Below are positions 41,137 to 50,471 of a stretch of DNA of 64,000 nt, one piece after another. The position numbers and the translations under genes were made by a program. How positions within the stretch are numbered: position 1 is the stretch's first letter; each line of letters begins with the position of its first letter. This DNA comes from Mesorhizobium sp. Root552. GTDB lineage: Bacteria; Pseudomonadota; Alphaproteobacteria; Rhizobiales; Rhizobiaceae. The stretch spans positions 151,469 to 215,468 of the forward strand of contig NZ_LMFV01000012.1 in the NCBI RefSeq assembly GCF_001427285.1. The letters are read 5' to 3'. Below the pieces are notes generated by a model. The model saw only the letters and a program-made list of their open reading frames with translations. It was not told where the DNA came from and did not search any database.

Positions 41137-42365
41137 TGGATACGGCAGCTGACAAGGTTGCGCTTCGCCGCGCTGCTCAGGGACATTTCAGTGCCTGGCG
41201 GATCGATACGCCTTTCCAGCCGAGGCTTGCGGAGCTGTCGAGGACAGACGACTGGTATAGCTGGGCAGGCTATCGGGCGCCGCATTCGCTTCGGGATGAG
41301 GAGCTTGAATACTTCGCTATCCGTAGCCAGGCGGCACTGTTCGACATTTCGCCGATGACCAAATATCGGGTCGAGGGACCAGATGCCGAAGCGTTCCTAA
41401 ACCGGTTGACCTTGCGCGACGTGACGAAACTGAATCCGGGTCGGGTCCACTATACGGCCTGGTGTGACGACGAGGGCTTTGTCCTGGACGATGGCACGCT
41501 GTTTCGCCTCTCTGCGGAAAGGTTCCGCCTGTGTTGCCAGGAACGCCACCTGCCCTGGCTGCTCGATAGCGCCGTCGGGTTCCAGGTTTCAATCGACGAG
41601 GAGACAGAACAGGTCGCAGGTCTTGCGTTGCAAGGGCCGACGTCCTTTGCCGTGCTTCGCGAAGCAGGTTTTGCCGGTATCGAAAAACTGAAGGTTTTCG
41701 ACCTTGCCGAGTTGGATCATGAAGGCGGCAAGGTGGTGATTTCGCGCACCGGCTTCACCGGCGACCTCGGCTATGAGCTTTTCGTGGAGCGGGCTCTGGC
41801 GCTCAGCCTTTGGGATCGGCTGGTCAAGGCGGGCGAGCTTCGCGGCATACGCGCCATCGGCTATACGGCGTTGAATCGTGCTCGCACCGAAGCCGGGCTG
41901 ATCGTCGCCAACGCTGATTTTGTTACCTCCGAACATGCCATCCGTGCCAATCGGTTGCGCATGCCCGACGAGATCGGCCTTGGCTTCATGGTCGATGCGA
42001 CCAAGGGCCATTTCAATGGCCGCCGTGCTATTCTTGAGGCGAGGACGCGGGGCAAGTTGCGCCATGTCCTTGTCGGGCTGGAGATCGAGGGCAACGTGCC
42101 GGCCGAGCATGCCATCGTCTACCACAAGAAACATAAGGAGATCGGGCTTGTGAGTGCGGCGCTATGGTCGCCCATGGCCAAGAAAAATATCGCAATCGCA
42201 TCGCTGGAAAGACCTTTCGGGGATACAATCAGCGACGATCTCTGGGTCGAAATCTACGCCATGCGTGAATTGCAGTACCAGAAACTGATGAAGCGGGCGA
42301 AGGTGGTACAGCGGCCTTTCATCAAGCTTGACCGGCGCACCGCCAATCCTCCGGCGGATTTTTGA
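41136..42365 (+). CDS. GcvT-fold protein (aminomethyltransferase/demethylase-like)
   Basis: A 409-residue protein of the GcvT/DmdA superfamily, whose members use tetrahydrofolate to take a methyl or methylene group from N-methylated or S-methylated substrates. Seen: SQAALFDISPMTKYRVEGPDAEAFLNRL, the DEGFVLDDGTLFRL segment with Asp118/Asp119 matching the catalytic Asp of GcvT, RTGFTGDLGYELFV, and the C-terminal barrel domain. No gcvH or gcvP lies nearby, so it is not the housekeeping glycine-cleavage T protein. Start ATG overlaps the upstream stop (TGATG) and has AAGGAGG before it. Confidence 0.85.
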   Translation: MDTAADKVALRRAAQGHFSAWRIDTPFQPRLAELSRTDDWYSWAGYRAPHSLRDEELEYFAIRSQAALFDISPMTKYRVEGPDAEAFLNRLTLRDVTKLNPGRVHYTAWCDDEGFVLDDGTLFRLSAERFRLCCQERHLPWLLDSAVGFQVSIDEETEQVAGLALQGPTSFAVLREAGFAGIEKLKVFDLAELDHEGGKVVISRTGFTGDLGYELFVERALALSLWDRLVKAGELRGIRAIGYTALNRARTEAGLIVANADFVTSEHAIRANRLRMPDEIGLGFMVDATKGHFNGRRAILEARTRGKLRHVLVGLEIEGNVPAEHAIVYHKKHKEIGLVSAALWSPMAKKNIAIASLERPFGDTISDDLWVEIYAMRELQYQKLMKRAKVVQRPFIKLDRRTANPPADF

Positions 42366-42366
42366 C

Positions 42367-42627
42367 GTGGCTGACGAATCTGGCACACCCCTTGATGACG
42401 AGGCTGGCGAGCAATGGGTGCTGGTCAATACCCCGCTCGGCGAACCATGGTCGGGGCGCTCCCGCTATGCTGCGGCGATGTATTTTTTCAAACGCGGCGA
42501 CATGGATGCGGAGACGCTTGAAGTCTACCGTATCTGCTCGAGGCTCGACTCGGAAGACCCATTGCCGATCATCCGCGACCGTGGCGCCGGCCAAGGCTGG
42601 CTGAAGCGCATGGGATTTGGCGCCTAG
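42367..42627 (+). CDS. Small acidic protein of unknown function, last gene of the oxidoreductase operon
   Basis: I do not recognise it. About 86 residues, starting with GTG one base after the GcvT-like stop: an acidic N-terminus (ADESGTPLDDEAGEQW), then VNTPLGEPWSGRSRYAAAMYFFKRGDMDAETLEVYRI and the end GWLKRMGFGA. A single cysteine and no membrane segment, so it is unlike the zinc-binding SoxD subunit. Position suggests an accessory subunit or chaperone of the oxidoreductases or GcvT-like protein. Confidence 0.65.
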   Translation: MADESGTPLDDEAGEQWVLVNTPLGEPWSGRSRYAAAMYFFKRGDMDAETLEVYRICSRLDSEDPLPIIRDRGAGQGWLKRMGFGA

Positions 42628-42633
42628 ACCCGG

Positions 42634-43533
42634 TCATGGCTTTCGTGCCGCGATCTTGCGGCCGCTATGTTCGGCGATCAACACGCCGCCAAGCACCAAA
42701 ACCAATGCTACCGCGTGGTAGGATTGAAATGCTTCGCCAAGGAGCAAGACCGCCAGCAGTGCGCCCCATAGCGGCAGGAAGTTGATGAACAGGCCGGCAC
42801 GGTTTGCGCCAATCAGTTCGACGCCGCGAATGTATGTGGCTTGAGCAATCAGAGACGGAAACAGCACGACGTAGGCGATGATCGCCCAGCCTTTGGGGTC
42901 GGGCAGGATCGTCGCGCCGATTGCAGCTTCGGCCGCTACGAAGGGAACCGCGCTCAAGAAAGCGCCGAGGCACAAGCCAACCATCAGCGTTATCCAATGT
43001 ACCTGCGGCTTTCGGCGCAGGACGACGGTGTAGATGCCCTGGGTCGTGATCGCTACAAGCATCAGCGCATCGCCGAAGTTCATTTCAAGATGAACGAGGC
43101 GCTGGATCTCGCCATGCGTGGCCGCAACGATGACGCCGCAGAAGGAAAGTGCAAAGCCTGCTATCTGGCCTCGCGTGGTTCGGGTCCTGAACAGAAGGAA
43201 CGACGTGACAAAGACGACCAGTGGTATGCCGCCCTGCTCGATGCTGACATTGGTTGCCGATGTGTAGAGCAAGGCGCAGTACATGGCGACGCTGAACAAG
43301 GTAAAGCCGAGCGTGCCGGCGATGAGAAGAAACCAAGAGTACTTGCGGATCACTTGCCAGTCGGCCACGAGATGGCGCCAGCCCACAAATGCCAGGATAA
43401 CAACGGTGAAACCCCAGCGTGCGGCGGTGAGGATCATGGGGGAGACATGTCCCACCGCCATCTTGCCGGCAATTGCGTTGCCGGCCCAAAATAGCGTGGT
43501 CAAAAGCAGGAGCAGGTAGGCATTTCGGAACAT
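42634..43533 (-). CDS. DMT-superfamily transporter (EamA/RhaT type)
   Basis: A 299-residue membrane protein with ten predicted helices in two EamA repeats (about 8-135 and 145-285). The start MFRNAYLLLLLTTLFWAGNAIAGKMAV is typical of EamA exporters of metabolites or amino acids. Substrate unknown. It converges with the oxidoreductase operon with only 6 nt between, and is divergent from purA; the 200-nt gap to purA shows only unassigned promoter sequence. Confidence 0.9.
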   Translation of the reverse strand: MFRNAYLLLLLTTLFWAGNAIAGKMAVGHVSPMILTAARWGFTVVILAFVGWRHLVADWQVIRKYSWFLLIAGTLGFTLFSVAMYCALLYTSATNVSIEQGGIPLVVFVTSFLLFRTRTTRGQIAGFALSFCGVIVAATHGEIQRLVHLEMNFGDALMLVAITTQGIYTVVLRRKPQVHWITLMVGLCLGAFLSAVPFVAAEAAIGATILPDPKGWAIIAYVVLFPSLIAQATYIRGVELIGANRAGLFINFLPLWGALLAVLLLGEAFQSYHAVALVLVLGGVLIAEHSGRKIAARKP

Positions 43534-43733
43534 GGCAAGCTTCGGTATTTCAGATTGAGGCCGGCCTAATGTCCCTTGCTGGACAAGTAAATGATGCCAA
43601 AGGCGAAAATTGTTGTGCTAGGGGTGCTTGCAAGCGGCAAAGAATGGTCGCATCGGCGTTTGCTTGCCGTTATAGAGGCCTGTCATTTTGCGGGTCCCCC
43701 GTTCTGCGCGACCCGAACTGAAGGGAAGAAAAT

Positions 43734-45032
43734 ATGGCCAATGTGGTGGTCGTCGGCTCACAGTGGGGCGACGAAGGCAAGGGCAAGATCGTCGACTGGC
43801 TGTCGGAGCGCGCCGACGTCGTGGTGCGTTTCCAAGGTGGCCACAATGCCGGCCATACGCTGGTTGTCGACGGCAATGTCTACAAGCTCTCGCTTTTGCC
43901 TTCGGGTGTCGTACGAAAAGGCAAGTTGTCGATCATCGGCAATGGCGTCGTATTCGATCCGCACGCGTTCGTGGCCGAGGTGTCCAAACTCAAGGCGCAA
44001 GGAGTGGAGGTTGTTCCCGAGCGCCTGAAAATAGCCGAAAACACAGCGCTTATCCTCTCCCTGCACCGCGAATTGGATGGATTCCGTGAAGATGCTGCGT
44101 CCAATTCCGGAACGAAGATTGGCACGACCCGGCGCGGTATCGGCCCTGCCTACGAGGACAAGGTTGGTCGCCGCGCGATCAGGGTGATGGATTTGGCGGA
44201 TTTGGAAACGCTTCCCGCAAAGGTCGACAGGCTGTTGACCCATCATAATGCCTTGCGGCGCGGCCTCGGCCACAGCGAAGTGGCGCATGATGTGATCATG
44301 CAGGAACTCACCTCCGTTGCCGGTGAGATTCTGCCCTACATGGATCGGGTCTGGAAGATACTCGACGACCGTCGCCGTGGCGGCGAGCGTATCCTGTTCG
44401 AGGGCGCGCAAGGTACGCTGCTCGACATCGATCATGGCACCTATCCGTTCGTAACCTCGTCCAATACGGTTGCCGGACAGGCTTCCGCGGGTTCCGGTGT
44501 CGGGCCGGGGGCGCTGAGCTATGTGCTGGGGATCACCAAGGCCTACACGACCAGGGTGGGCGAAGGGCCGTTTCCGACCGAGCAGCAGAACGAGATCGGG
44601 GAATTCCTCGGTACCAAGGGGCACGAGTTCGGGGTTGTTACCGGACGCAAGCGGCGCTGCGGCTGGTTCGATGCGGTGCTGGTGCGCCAGGCAGTTGCCG
44701 TCAATGGCATCAAGGGCATTGCGCTGACCAAGCTGGACGTGCTCGACGGATTGCCCGAGATCAAGGTATGTACCGGCTATACGCTGGATGGCGAATTGAT
44801 CGACTACCTGCCTGCGAGCCAGGGTGCCCAGGCCCGGGTTGAACCGGTGTACGAAACGCTTGAGGGCTGGCAGGAAACCACGGCTGGGGCCAGGAGCTGG
44901 GCGGACTTGCCGGCGCAGGCGGTCAAGTATGTGCGCCACATCGAGGAGTTGATCGGTGCGCCGGTGGCGCTGCTTTCAACCAGCCCGGAGCGGGACGACA
45001 CGATACTTGTGACTGATCCGTTTCAAGACTAA
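43734..45032 (+). CDS. purA: Adenylosuccinate synthetase
   Basis: Converts IMP, aspartate and GTP to adenylosuccinate in AMP synthesis. It is 432 residues with the phosphate-binding [11 protein letters not shown] (D13 catalytic), H41 in [26 protein letters not shown], and the C-terminal [17 protein letters not shown] precedes the ATG. A single gene, perhaps co-transcribed with the membrane protein 67 nt downstream. Confidence 0.98.
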   Translation: MANVVVVGSQWGDEGKGKIVDWLSERADVVVRFQGGHNAGHTLVVDGNVYKLSLLPSGVVRKGKLSIIGNGVVFDPHAFVAEVSKLKAQGVEVVPERLKIAENTALILSLHRELDGFREDAASNSGTKIGTTRRGIGPAYEDKVGRRAIRVMDLADLETLPAKVDRLLTHHNALRRGLGHSEVAHDVIMQELTSVAGEILPYMDRVWKILDDRRRGGERILFEGAQGTLLDIDHGTYPFVTSSNTVAGQASAGSGVGPGALSYVLGITKAYTTRVGEGPFPTEQQNEIGEFLGTKGHEFGVVTGRKRRCGWFDAVLVRQAVAVNGIKGIALTKLDVLDGLPEIKVCTGYTLDGELIDYLPASQGAQARVEPVYETLEGWQETTAGARSWADLPAQAVKYVRHIEELIGAPVALLSTSPERDDTILVTDPFQD

Positions 45033-45099
45033 CTATCCCGATCTGCCGACCACAGACCCGATTGGGCGGCCGGCAAGGAAGTAACAGGTCAACCGAAGC

Positions 45100-46632
45100 A
45101 TGGCAGATTTCGTTGCGGTTCTGAAAAAGACGATCGACGGTCTCGGCGAAACTACGCCGCAGATGCGCGCGAAGGTCTATGACAAGGCGCGCTCGACGGT
45201 TGCAGCCAAGCTGGCGGCTATCCAGCCTGCGCCGCCTGCCGCGGTTGCTGAGCGTCAGACGCGTGCGCTTGAAGATGCCATAGCAACGGTGGAGAGCGGC
45301 TATGCCGCGCCTGTCACGGCAGAGGTCGATCCGCTGGCCGAACTCGACGACATCTTCTCTTCGATCGACAAGAACAAGAACCAGTCCACTCACGTCCGGC
45401 CAACTGCCAAGACCGAAACCTCGTCGCCCAATCTCCAAGCCAAGCCGGACCCGTCGTGGCGCAATGCCGACCAAGCTGTATGGACCGAGCCTGCGCCGCC
45501 CGAGCTCGCGCCCGCCGAAGGTGGGCCGGTCTATCCGGCAGGAGATGAGTTCGAAAGTGAGGCGGGCTGGCGTGGTGACGTATTTGCCAATGTCGATGAA
45601 CCGGACAGCAAGCGCAGCTACAAAAGCTTGATCGCTGCGGTCATTGCCGCGCTGGTGGTCGCCGGCGGCGCTTATGGCGTTTGGTTGAACAAGGATGCCT
45701 TCCAGGGCATGTTCGCGTCCACCGACGAGCCGAAGCCAGTTGTGGTCAAGCCGGTGAAGGTCGCGCCGACTGCTGGCACTGAAACCGCCGCCACCGAGCC
45801 TGCCGCTGCGCCGACCCCAGCCCCAAGCCCGGCAAGCGGAACCGATACTGGCGAGACGACCAAGTTCACACAGCGCCTGCTGCCGGATGGCAACGAGACC
45901 GATCCCGGCCCGGCAGCGGGCGAAAGTGGCGTTGGTGAAGGTACCTCCGTCGTGGCGCTGACCACGCCTCCTCCGGCGGTGGCGCCTACGACGCCTCCGG
46001 CTACGGACAACACGGCAACACCACCTGCCGCCAGCGAACAAACGCCGCCCGCCGCTCCCGAGGCGCCGGCTGCCGTGCCGGTTGGGCAAAAGGCAATTTT
46101 CTACGAGGAGCGCACCAGCGTTGCACAGGGTTCCGCAGAACCCGGCAATATCGTCTGGTCACTGGTCCAGGAATCGCCCGGAGGCGATGCGCCGCCTGAA
46201 CCGGCGATCCGAGGCGAGGCCACAATTCCCGGCAGGGATGTCCAGCTACGCCTGACCATCCGCCGCAATGCCGACCAGACGTTGCCGGCCAGCCATATCG
46301 TCGAGATGATCTTCCTGACGCCCGATGGCTTCGAAGGCGGCGGCATCGAGAACGTACTTCGTATCGCCTTGAAGACAGCGGAACAGGATGCAGGCAGTCC
46401 ACTGATCGGCATTCCTGCCAAGATCGCCGACGGCTATTTCCTCGTCGCGCTCAACGATACCGCAGCCGACGAGAATGCCAACATGACACTGTTGCGCAAT
46501 CAGGAATGGATCGATGTGCCGGTGATCTACAAGTCGGGGCGCCGGGCACTCTTGACGATGGAAAAAGGTATTCCGGGCGACAAGGTGTTCGACGAAGCGC
46601 TGAAGGCCTGGCAGGCCAAGTCGGCGGGTTAA
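45100..46632 (+). CDS. Large single-pass membrane protein, conserved in Rhizobiales, unknown function
   Basis: Unrecognised 510-residue protein. Residues 1-165 are cytoplasmic and mixed in charge (start MADFVAVLKKTIDGLGETTPQM). One transmembrane helix lies at about 172-192 (LIAAVIAALVVAGGAYGVWL). A long Pro/Ala/Thr-rich linker runs to about 325, and a folded-looking domain of about 180 residues follows (from KAIFYEERTSVAQGSAEPGNIVWSL to the end), presumably periplasmic. The layout recalls proteins that reach through peptidoglycan. It follows purA. Confidence 0.78.
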   Translation: MADFVAVLKKTIDGLGETTPQMRAKVYDKARSTVAAKLAAIQPAPPAAVAERQTRALEDAIATVESGYAAPVTAEVDPLAELDDIFSSIDKNKNQSTHVRPTAKTETSSPNLQAKPDPSWRNADQAVWTEPAPPELAPAEGGPVYPAGDEFESEAGWRGDVFANVDEPDSKRSYKSLIAAVIAALVVAGGAYGVWLNKDAFQGMFASTDEPKPVVVKPVKVAPTAGTETAATEPAAAPTPAPSPASGTDTGETTKFTQRLLPDGNETDPGPAAGESGVGEGTSVVALTTPPPAVAPTTPPATDNTATPPAASEQTPPAAPEAPAAVPVGQKAIFYEERTSVAQGSAEPGNIVWSLVQESPGGDAPPEPAIRGEATIPGRDVQLRLTIRRNADQTLPASHIVEMIFLTPDGFEGGGIENVLRIALKTAEQDAGSPLIGIPAKIADGYFLVALNDTAADENANMTLLRNQEWIDVPVIYKSGRRALLTMEKGIPGDKVFDEALKAWQAKSAG

Positions 46633-46806
46633 GGCCGCCTCGGCGCATACGCGGTGGCAGTTGCAACAGCATATGCTAATATCGCTTTGCGAACCGGACG
46701 ACCCGCGGAGGGTTTTTGCGGATCGCCTGTCGCTGTTTCGCATCGGGCTGATTTGAAATTTCCCGACTTTACGGTTCGATGCCTTTGAGCTTTCGGAGCA
46801 CCCTGC

Positions 46807-47745
46807 ATGTGGGCTGCAAAGGTCGATCCAAGGGAACTGGGTGAAACCGTTCTTCTCACCGACGGTGGATTGGAGACCTCGCTCGTTTTTCTCGACGGAA
46901 TGGAATTGCCAGGCTTTGCCGCATTCCCGCTGCTTGACGATGCATCCGGCCTGACACGGCTAGACGACTATTTCCGGCAATATCTGGACATCGCCGAACG
47001 AAACGGCGTGGGCTTCGTACTCGACACGCCGACGTGGCGAGCTAATCTCGATTGGGGCGAGAAGCTTGGCTACCCGCGCGAGGCGCTGGCCAGTATCAAC
47101 AGCCGTGCCGTTCTACATGCGCGGACGCTCGCCGAACCATACGTGGTGCGCGGCATGGCGGTTCTGGTCAACGGCGTCATTGGCCCCCGCGGCGATGGTT
47201 ACCGCCCCGATGCACTTATGACGATTTGCGAGGCGGAAGACTATCACTGCGATCAGGTCACAGCCTTTCGCAATGCCGGGGCCGACATGATAAGCGCGGT
47301 CACCATGAATTATACCAACGAAGCGGTTGGCATCGCCTGCGCGGCAATGAGCGTCGGTCTGCCTTTGGTGATTTCATTCACCGTCGAAACCGACGGTCGT
47401 CTCCCTTCGGGGGAGAGCCTGCAGGAGGCGATCGAACTGGTCGATGACGAGACCGACGGTGCGCCGGCCTATTTCATGATCAACTGTGCTCATCCGAGCC
47501 ATTTCGAAGAGGTTCTGGGAGACAACGCGCGCTGGGTGAATCGCATTCGCGGAGTGCGAGCGAACGCCTCGACAAAGAGCCACGCGGAACTAGATGAGGC
47601 AACGGAACTCGATCCCGGCGATCCGGCCGATCTCGGTCGCCGTTACCGCGCCATGCGCGATCGTTACAAGCATATTTCTGTATTGGGTGGCTGCTGCGGT
47701 ACGGATTGCCGCCATATCAAGGCAATCTGCGAGGCTTGCCTATAA
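46807..47745 (+). CDS. Homocysteine S-methyltransferase family protein
   Basis: A 312-residue pterin-independent or betaine/SMM-type homocysteine methyltransferase fold (MHT family). The zinc ligands are C227 in INCAHP and C296/C297 in GGCCGTD, and the N-terminal VLLTDGGLETSLVFLDG is the family start. The methyl donor is unknown; S-methylmethionine, betaine or another methylated compound are options. In view of the regulon 4 kb away, a role in methyl metabolism is possible but not shown. The 174-nt upstream gap shows no riboswitch I can name. Confidence 0.88.
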   Translation: MWAAKVDPRELGETVLLTDGGLETSLVFLDGMELPGFAAFPLLDDASGLTRLDDYFRQYLDIAERNGVGFVLDTPTWRANLDWGEKLGYPREALASINSRAVLHARTLAEPYVVRGMAVLVNGVIGPRGDGYRPDALMTICEAEDYHCDQVTAFRNAGADMISAVTMNYTNEAVGIACAAMSVGLPLVISFTVETDGRLPSGESLQEAIELVDDETDGAPAYFMINCAHPSHFEEVLGDNARWVNRIRGVRANASTKSHAELDEATELDPGDPADLGRRYRAMRDRYKHISVLGGCCGTDCRHIKAICEACL

Positions 47746-47750
47746 GGCTG

Positions 47751-49574
47751 TTAGCCCTCAAGTTCCTCGCGCAGCATCTCCAATTCCAGCCATTCCTCCT
47801 CAAGGGCGGTGAGCGTGGCGCGCTCCTTGCCGAGTGCTGCGATTGTCTTCTGGAAGCCCTTGGGGTCGCGTTCATAAAAGGCAGGATCGGCAATATTGTT
47901 TTCAAGTGTCGCGATCGATGAAGATACGGCCGCCATCTTCGTTGGCAGATTCTCCAGCGCAAACTTCTGCTTGAACGAGAGTTTTCTTGCCGAACTTTTG
48001 GGCTCGGACTGAATAGTGCGCTCCGCTGCCGGCACCTCTTCATCAACGGCCGTGCGCGCGCGCAGCTTGCGATCGTCGAGCCTGTCTGCGCCGCGTTGCG
48101 CAAGCATGTCGGAATAGCCGCCAGCATACTCGACCCAGCGGCCATTGCCGTCCGGCGCTATGGTGCCGGTCACTGTGCGGTCGAGGAAATCGCGGTCGTG
48201 GCTGACCAGAATGACTGTTCCCGCGAAACCGGCGACCAATTCCTGCAATAGTTCCAACGTTTCCATATCAAGATCGTTGGTCGGCTCGTCGAGAACCAGG
48301 AGATTTGCCGGGCGGGCCAGAACGCGCGCCAACAACAGCCTTGCCCGTTCTCCACCGGAGAGTTCGCGCACGGGAGTGCGTGCCTGTTCCGGCTTGAACA
48401 GGAAATCCTTCATGTAGGAAACGACGTGGCGCTGCTCGCCATTGATGACGAGGTTCTCGCCGCGACCATCGGTCAGGTAGTGTGTGAGCGTCTCATTGGG
48501 ATCGACCGCCTCGCGCTTCTGGTCGAGCGTGGCAATCTCGAGATTGACGCCGAGGCGGACGGTGCCAGTATCGGGAGCGAGCTCCCCGGTCAGCATTTTC
48601 AGGAGCGTCGTCTTGCCCGCTCCATTGGGCCCGACGAGGCCGATGCGGTCGCCCCGCTGGATACGGGTGGAGAAATCCTTGACGACGGTGAGGTCGCCGA
48701 AGCTCTTGCCGATACCCTTGGCTTCGACAACCAACTTACCGGATTCGGCTGCATCGCTTGCCACCATGGTTGCCGTGCCTTCGGCCCCCTTGTGGCCTCG
48801 GAAGCGCTGCCGCATGGTTTGCAATTCGCCGAGCCTGCGCATGTTACGCTTGCGGCGCGCCGTGACACCGTAGCGCAGCCAATGTTCCTCGCGCACGATC
48901 TGGCGGCCGAGCTTGTGCTGCTCGCGCTCTTCTTCCTCCAGAACCTTGTCGCGCCATTCCTCGAAGTGGCCGAAGCCTCTATCCAACCTGCGGGTCTGGC
49001 CGCGATCCAGCCAGACGGTGGCCCGGGAGACGCGCTCGAGGAAGCGGCGGTCGTGCGAAATCACGATCAGGGCCGAGGAGGTGTGGGCTAGTTCTTCTTC
49101 AAGCCATTCGATGACTTGCAGGTCGAGGTGGTTGGTTGGTTCGTCAAGCAGGAGAATATCGGGCTCCGGGGCCATGACGCGGGCAAGAGCCGCGCGGCGG
49201 GCTTCTCCGCCCGAAAGCTCGTCAGGCCGCTCGTCCCCACTGAGGCCCAGATGTTCCATCAGATAGGTTGCGCGATGTGGATCGTCGGCGGGGCCGAGAC
49301 CTGTGTCGACGTAGGCGCGCACGCTGGCGAACCCGTCCATATCAGGCACCTGGGGCAAGTAGCGGATGGTTGCTGAGGGCTGGCGGAATGCTACGCCATC
49401 CTGCGCCTCGATCAGGCCGGCGGCAATCTTCAACAGCGTCGACTTGCCGGAGCCGTTGCGGCCGACCAGCGCGATCTTGTCGCCTGCTGTGACGGTCAAT
49501 TCTGTTCCATCGAGCAGCGGCGTGCCGCCAAAGGTCAGCTTTATGCCAGTGAGATTGAGCAGGGGCGGGGCCAT
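47751..49574 (-). CDS. uup: ABC-F family ATPase Uup
   Basis: Soluble tandem ABC ATPase of about 607 residues acting on ribosomes or branched DNA intermediates. Both nucleotide-binding domains are complete: GRNGSGKST with LSGGEARRAALARVM, and GPNGAGKTT with LSGGERARLLLARVL. The P-site linker between is charged (GRQIVREEHWLRYGVTARRKRN), and the C-terminal coiled coil (about 530-607) marks the Uup type. The ATG at 49574 lies one base after the upstream thiN stop, so the genes form an operon. Confidence 0.93.
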   Translation of the reverse strand: MAPPLLNLTGIKLTFGGTPLLDGTELTVTAGDKIALVGRNGSGKSTLLKIAAGLIEAQDGVAFRQPSATIRYLPQVPDMDGFASVRAYVDTGLGPADDPHRATYLMEHLGLSGDERPDELSGGEARRAALARVMAPEPDILLLDEPTNHLDLQVIEWLEEELAHTSSALIVISHDRRFLERVSRATVWLDRGQTRRLDRGFGHFEEWRDKVLEEEEREQHKLGRQIVREEHWLRYGVTARRKRNMRRLGELQTMRQRFRGHKGAEGTATMVASDAAESGKLVVEAKGIGKSFGDLTVVKDFSTRIQRGDRIGLVGPNGAGKTTLLKMLTGELAPDTGTVRLGVNLEIATLDQKREAVDPNETLTHYLTDGRGENLVINGEQRHVVSYMKDFLFKPEQARTPVRELSGGERARLLLARVLARPANLLVLDEPTNDLDMETLELLQELVAGFAGTVILVSHDRDFLDRTVTGTIAPDGNGRWVEYAGGYSDMLAQRGADRLDDRKLRARTAVDEEVPAAERTIQSEPKSSARKLSFKQKFALENLPTKMAAVSSSIATLENNIADPAFYERDPKGFQKTIAALGKERATLTALEEEWLELEMLREELEG

Positions 49575-49575
49575 G

Positions 49576-50220
49576 TCAGCTTCCGGAAATCGGGAAGGGA
49601 TGGGCAATGAGCAATGCCCGGCCACTGGCAAGTTCGATACGCAGCTTTCCCGCGACCACATTGGAGATGGTAAGCGACGAGCCGAATGGCACTTTGATAT
49701 TCCTGAGCGGCCAACTGGCGCCTTCCACCGTCAGCCCGTCAAGATCCGAGAAGCCGAGGATCGAGAACATGGTGCCTTCGGCGTAATCGAACTGGGTGGA
49801 TCGAGCGAGCAGCGGAACGCCTTCCTGCGATCCACTTGTGAGCATGACTGAGATGCCGACATGTGCGAGACGCACCGCCAGTGCCAAATGCAGGAATGCG
49901 TGGTCGGCGCGTAGTCCACCAAATGCCCCGGCGAGGATCAACTCGGTAGCACCTTTCTCGCGGGCAATGTCGATTGCCAGTTCTCCGTCGGTCTTGTCTT
50001 TTTCAGCGGGAAATTTCTGCGTCGGCACGGATCTCAGGTGGTGCGGAAGGTCGTCCGGCACGGAATCGAAATCCCCTACCCAAAGTTCAGGTGTCAAGCC
50101 GAGCAATTCGGCATGACGAATACCCGAATCGGCCGCGATGACGCGCGTTCCCGCGACCTGATCAACGAGTACCGGAGTTCGGACGAGGTCGCCGCCCAGC
50201 AAGATGGTGAATTTGCTCAT
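49576..50220 (-). CDS. thiN: Thiamine pyrophosphokinase
   Basis: Makes thiamine diphosphate from thiamine and ATP. About 214 residues. Seen: VIAADSGIRHAELLGLTPELWVGDFDSVP, the GDFDS catalytic Asp motif, FPAEKDKTDGELAI and LAGAFGGLRADHAFLHLALA, all diagnostic. The ATG at 50220 is preferred to one at 50241. The gene is divergent from the TPP-riboswitch-controlled thiBPQ operon: uptake of thiamine and its phosphorylation are encoded side by side. Confidence 0.93.
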   Translation of the reverse strand: MSKFTILLGGDLVRTPVLVDQVAGTRVIAADSGIRHAELLGLTPELWVGDFDSVPDDLPHHLRSVPTQKFPAEKDKTDGELAIDIAREKGATELILAGAFGGLRADHAFLHLALAVRLAHVGISVMLTSGSQEGVPLLARSTQFDYAEGTMFSILGFSDLDGLTVEGASWPLRNIKVPFGSSLTISNVVAGKLRIELASGRALLIAHPFPISGS

Positions 50221-50320
50221 GGGCGACGCCCTTAGCAGCACCCATGCCAGAACGGAAGTGCGGTGCCTGCAAGCTCACCCTTGCAAGGCCGCCCTTCCCG
50301 GACTATGTGTCGAAACGCTC

Positions 50321-50411
50321 TAACGGGGTGCCGGACGCGTCATGCGGACCGGCTGAGAGGCAAATGCCAACCCGCTGAACCTGATCCGGTTTGTACCGGC
50401 GGAGGGATTAG
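50321..50411 (+). promoter_or_regulatory. TPP riboswitch (THI element) aptamer
   Basis: Contains the conserved parts in order: ACGGGGTGCC (from 50323), CGGCTGAGAG (around 50350-50359), ACCCGCTGAACCTGATCCGG (50370-50389) and GCGGAGGGA near 50399-50407. This is the thi-box, which binds thiamine diphosphate. It precedes thiB. A weak promoter (TTGCAA at 50281-50286, TATGTG at 50305-50310, 18-nt spacer) stands upstream. Confidence 0.95.
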
Positions 50412-50428
50412 ATGCTTTCGGGAACTCC

Positions 50429-50471
50429 CGGCGCCTCAATTCCCCTGATTGCTCGAATGAAGGAGGCGCCG
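50429..50471 (+). promoter_or_regulatory. Expression platform: stem sequestering the thiB ribosome-binding site
   Basis: CGGCGCCTC (50429-50437) is perfectly complementary over 9 bp to GAGGCGCCG (50463-50471), which covers the AGGAGG Shine-Dalgarno element (50461-50466) up to the ATG at 50472. A competing small hairpin (50419-50422 with 50427-50430) shares bases with the left arm. The layout predicts translational repression of thiB when TPP is bound. Confidence 0.7.

Noticed and set aside
42367..42627. Small gene as sarcosine oxidase delta subunit
   Set aside because: SoxD has several zinc-binding cysteines; this product has a single one and a different pattern.
46633..46806. SAM or SAH riboswitch before the homocysteine methyltransferase-family gene
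   Set aside because: I cannot find the conserved core of any SAM-class or SAH aptamer in this 174-nt gap.
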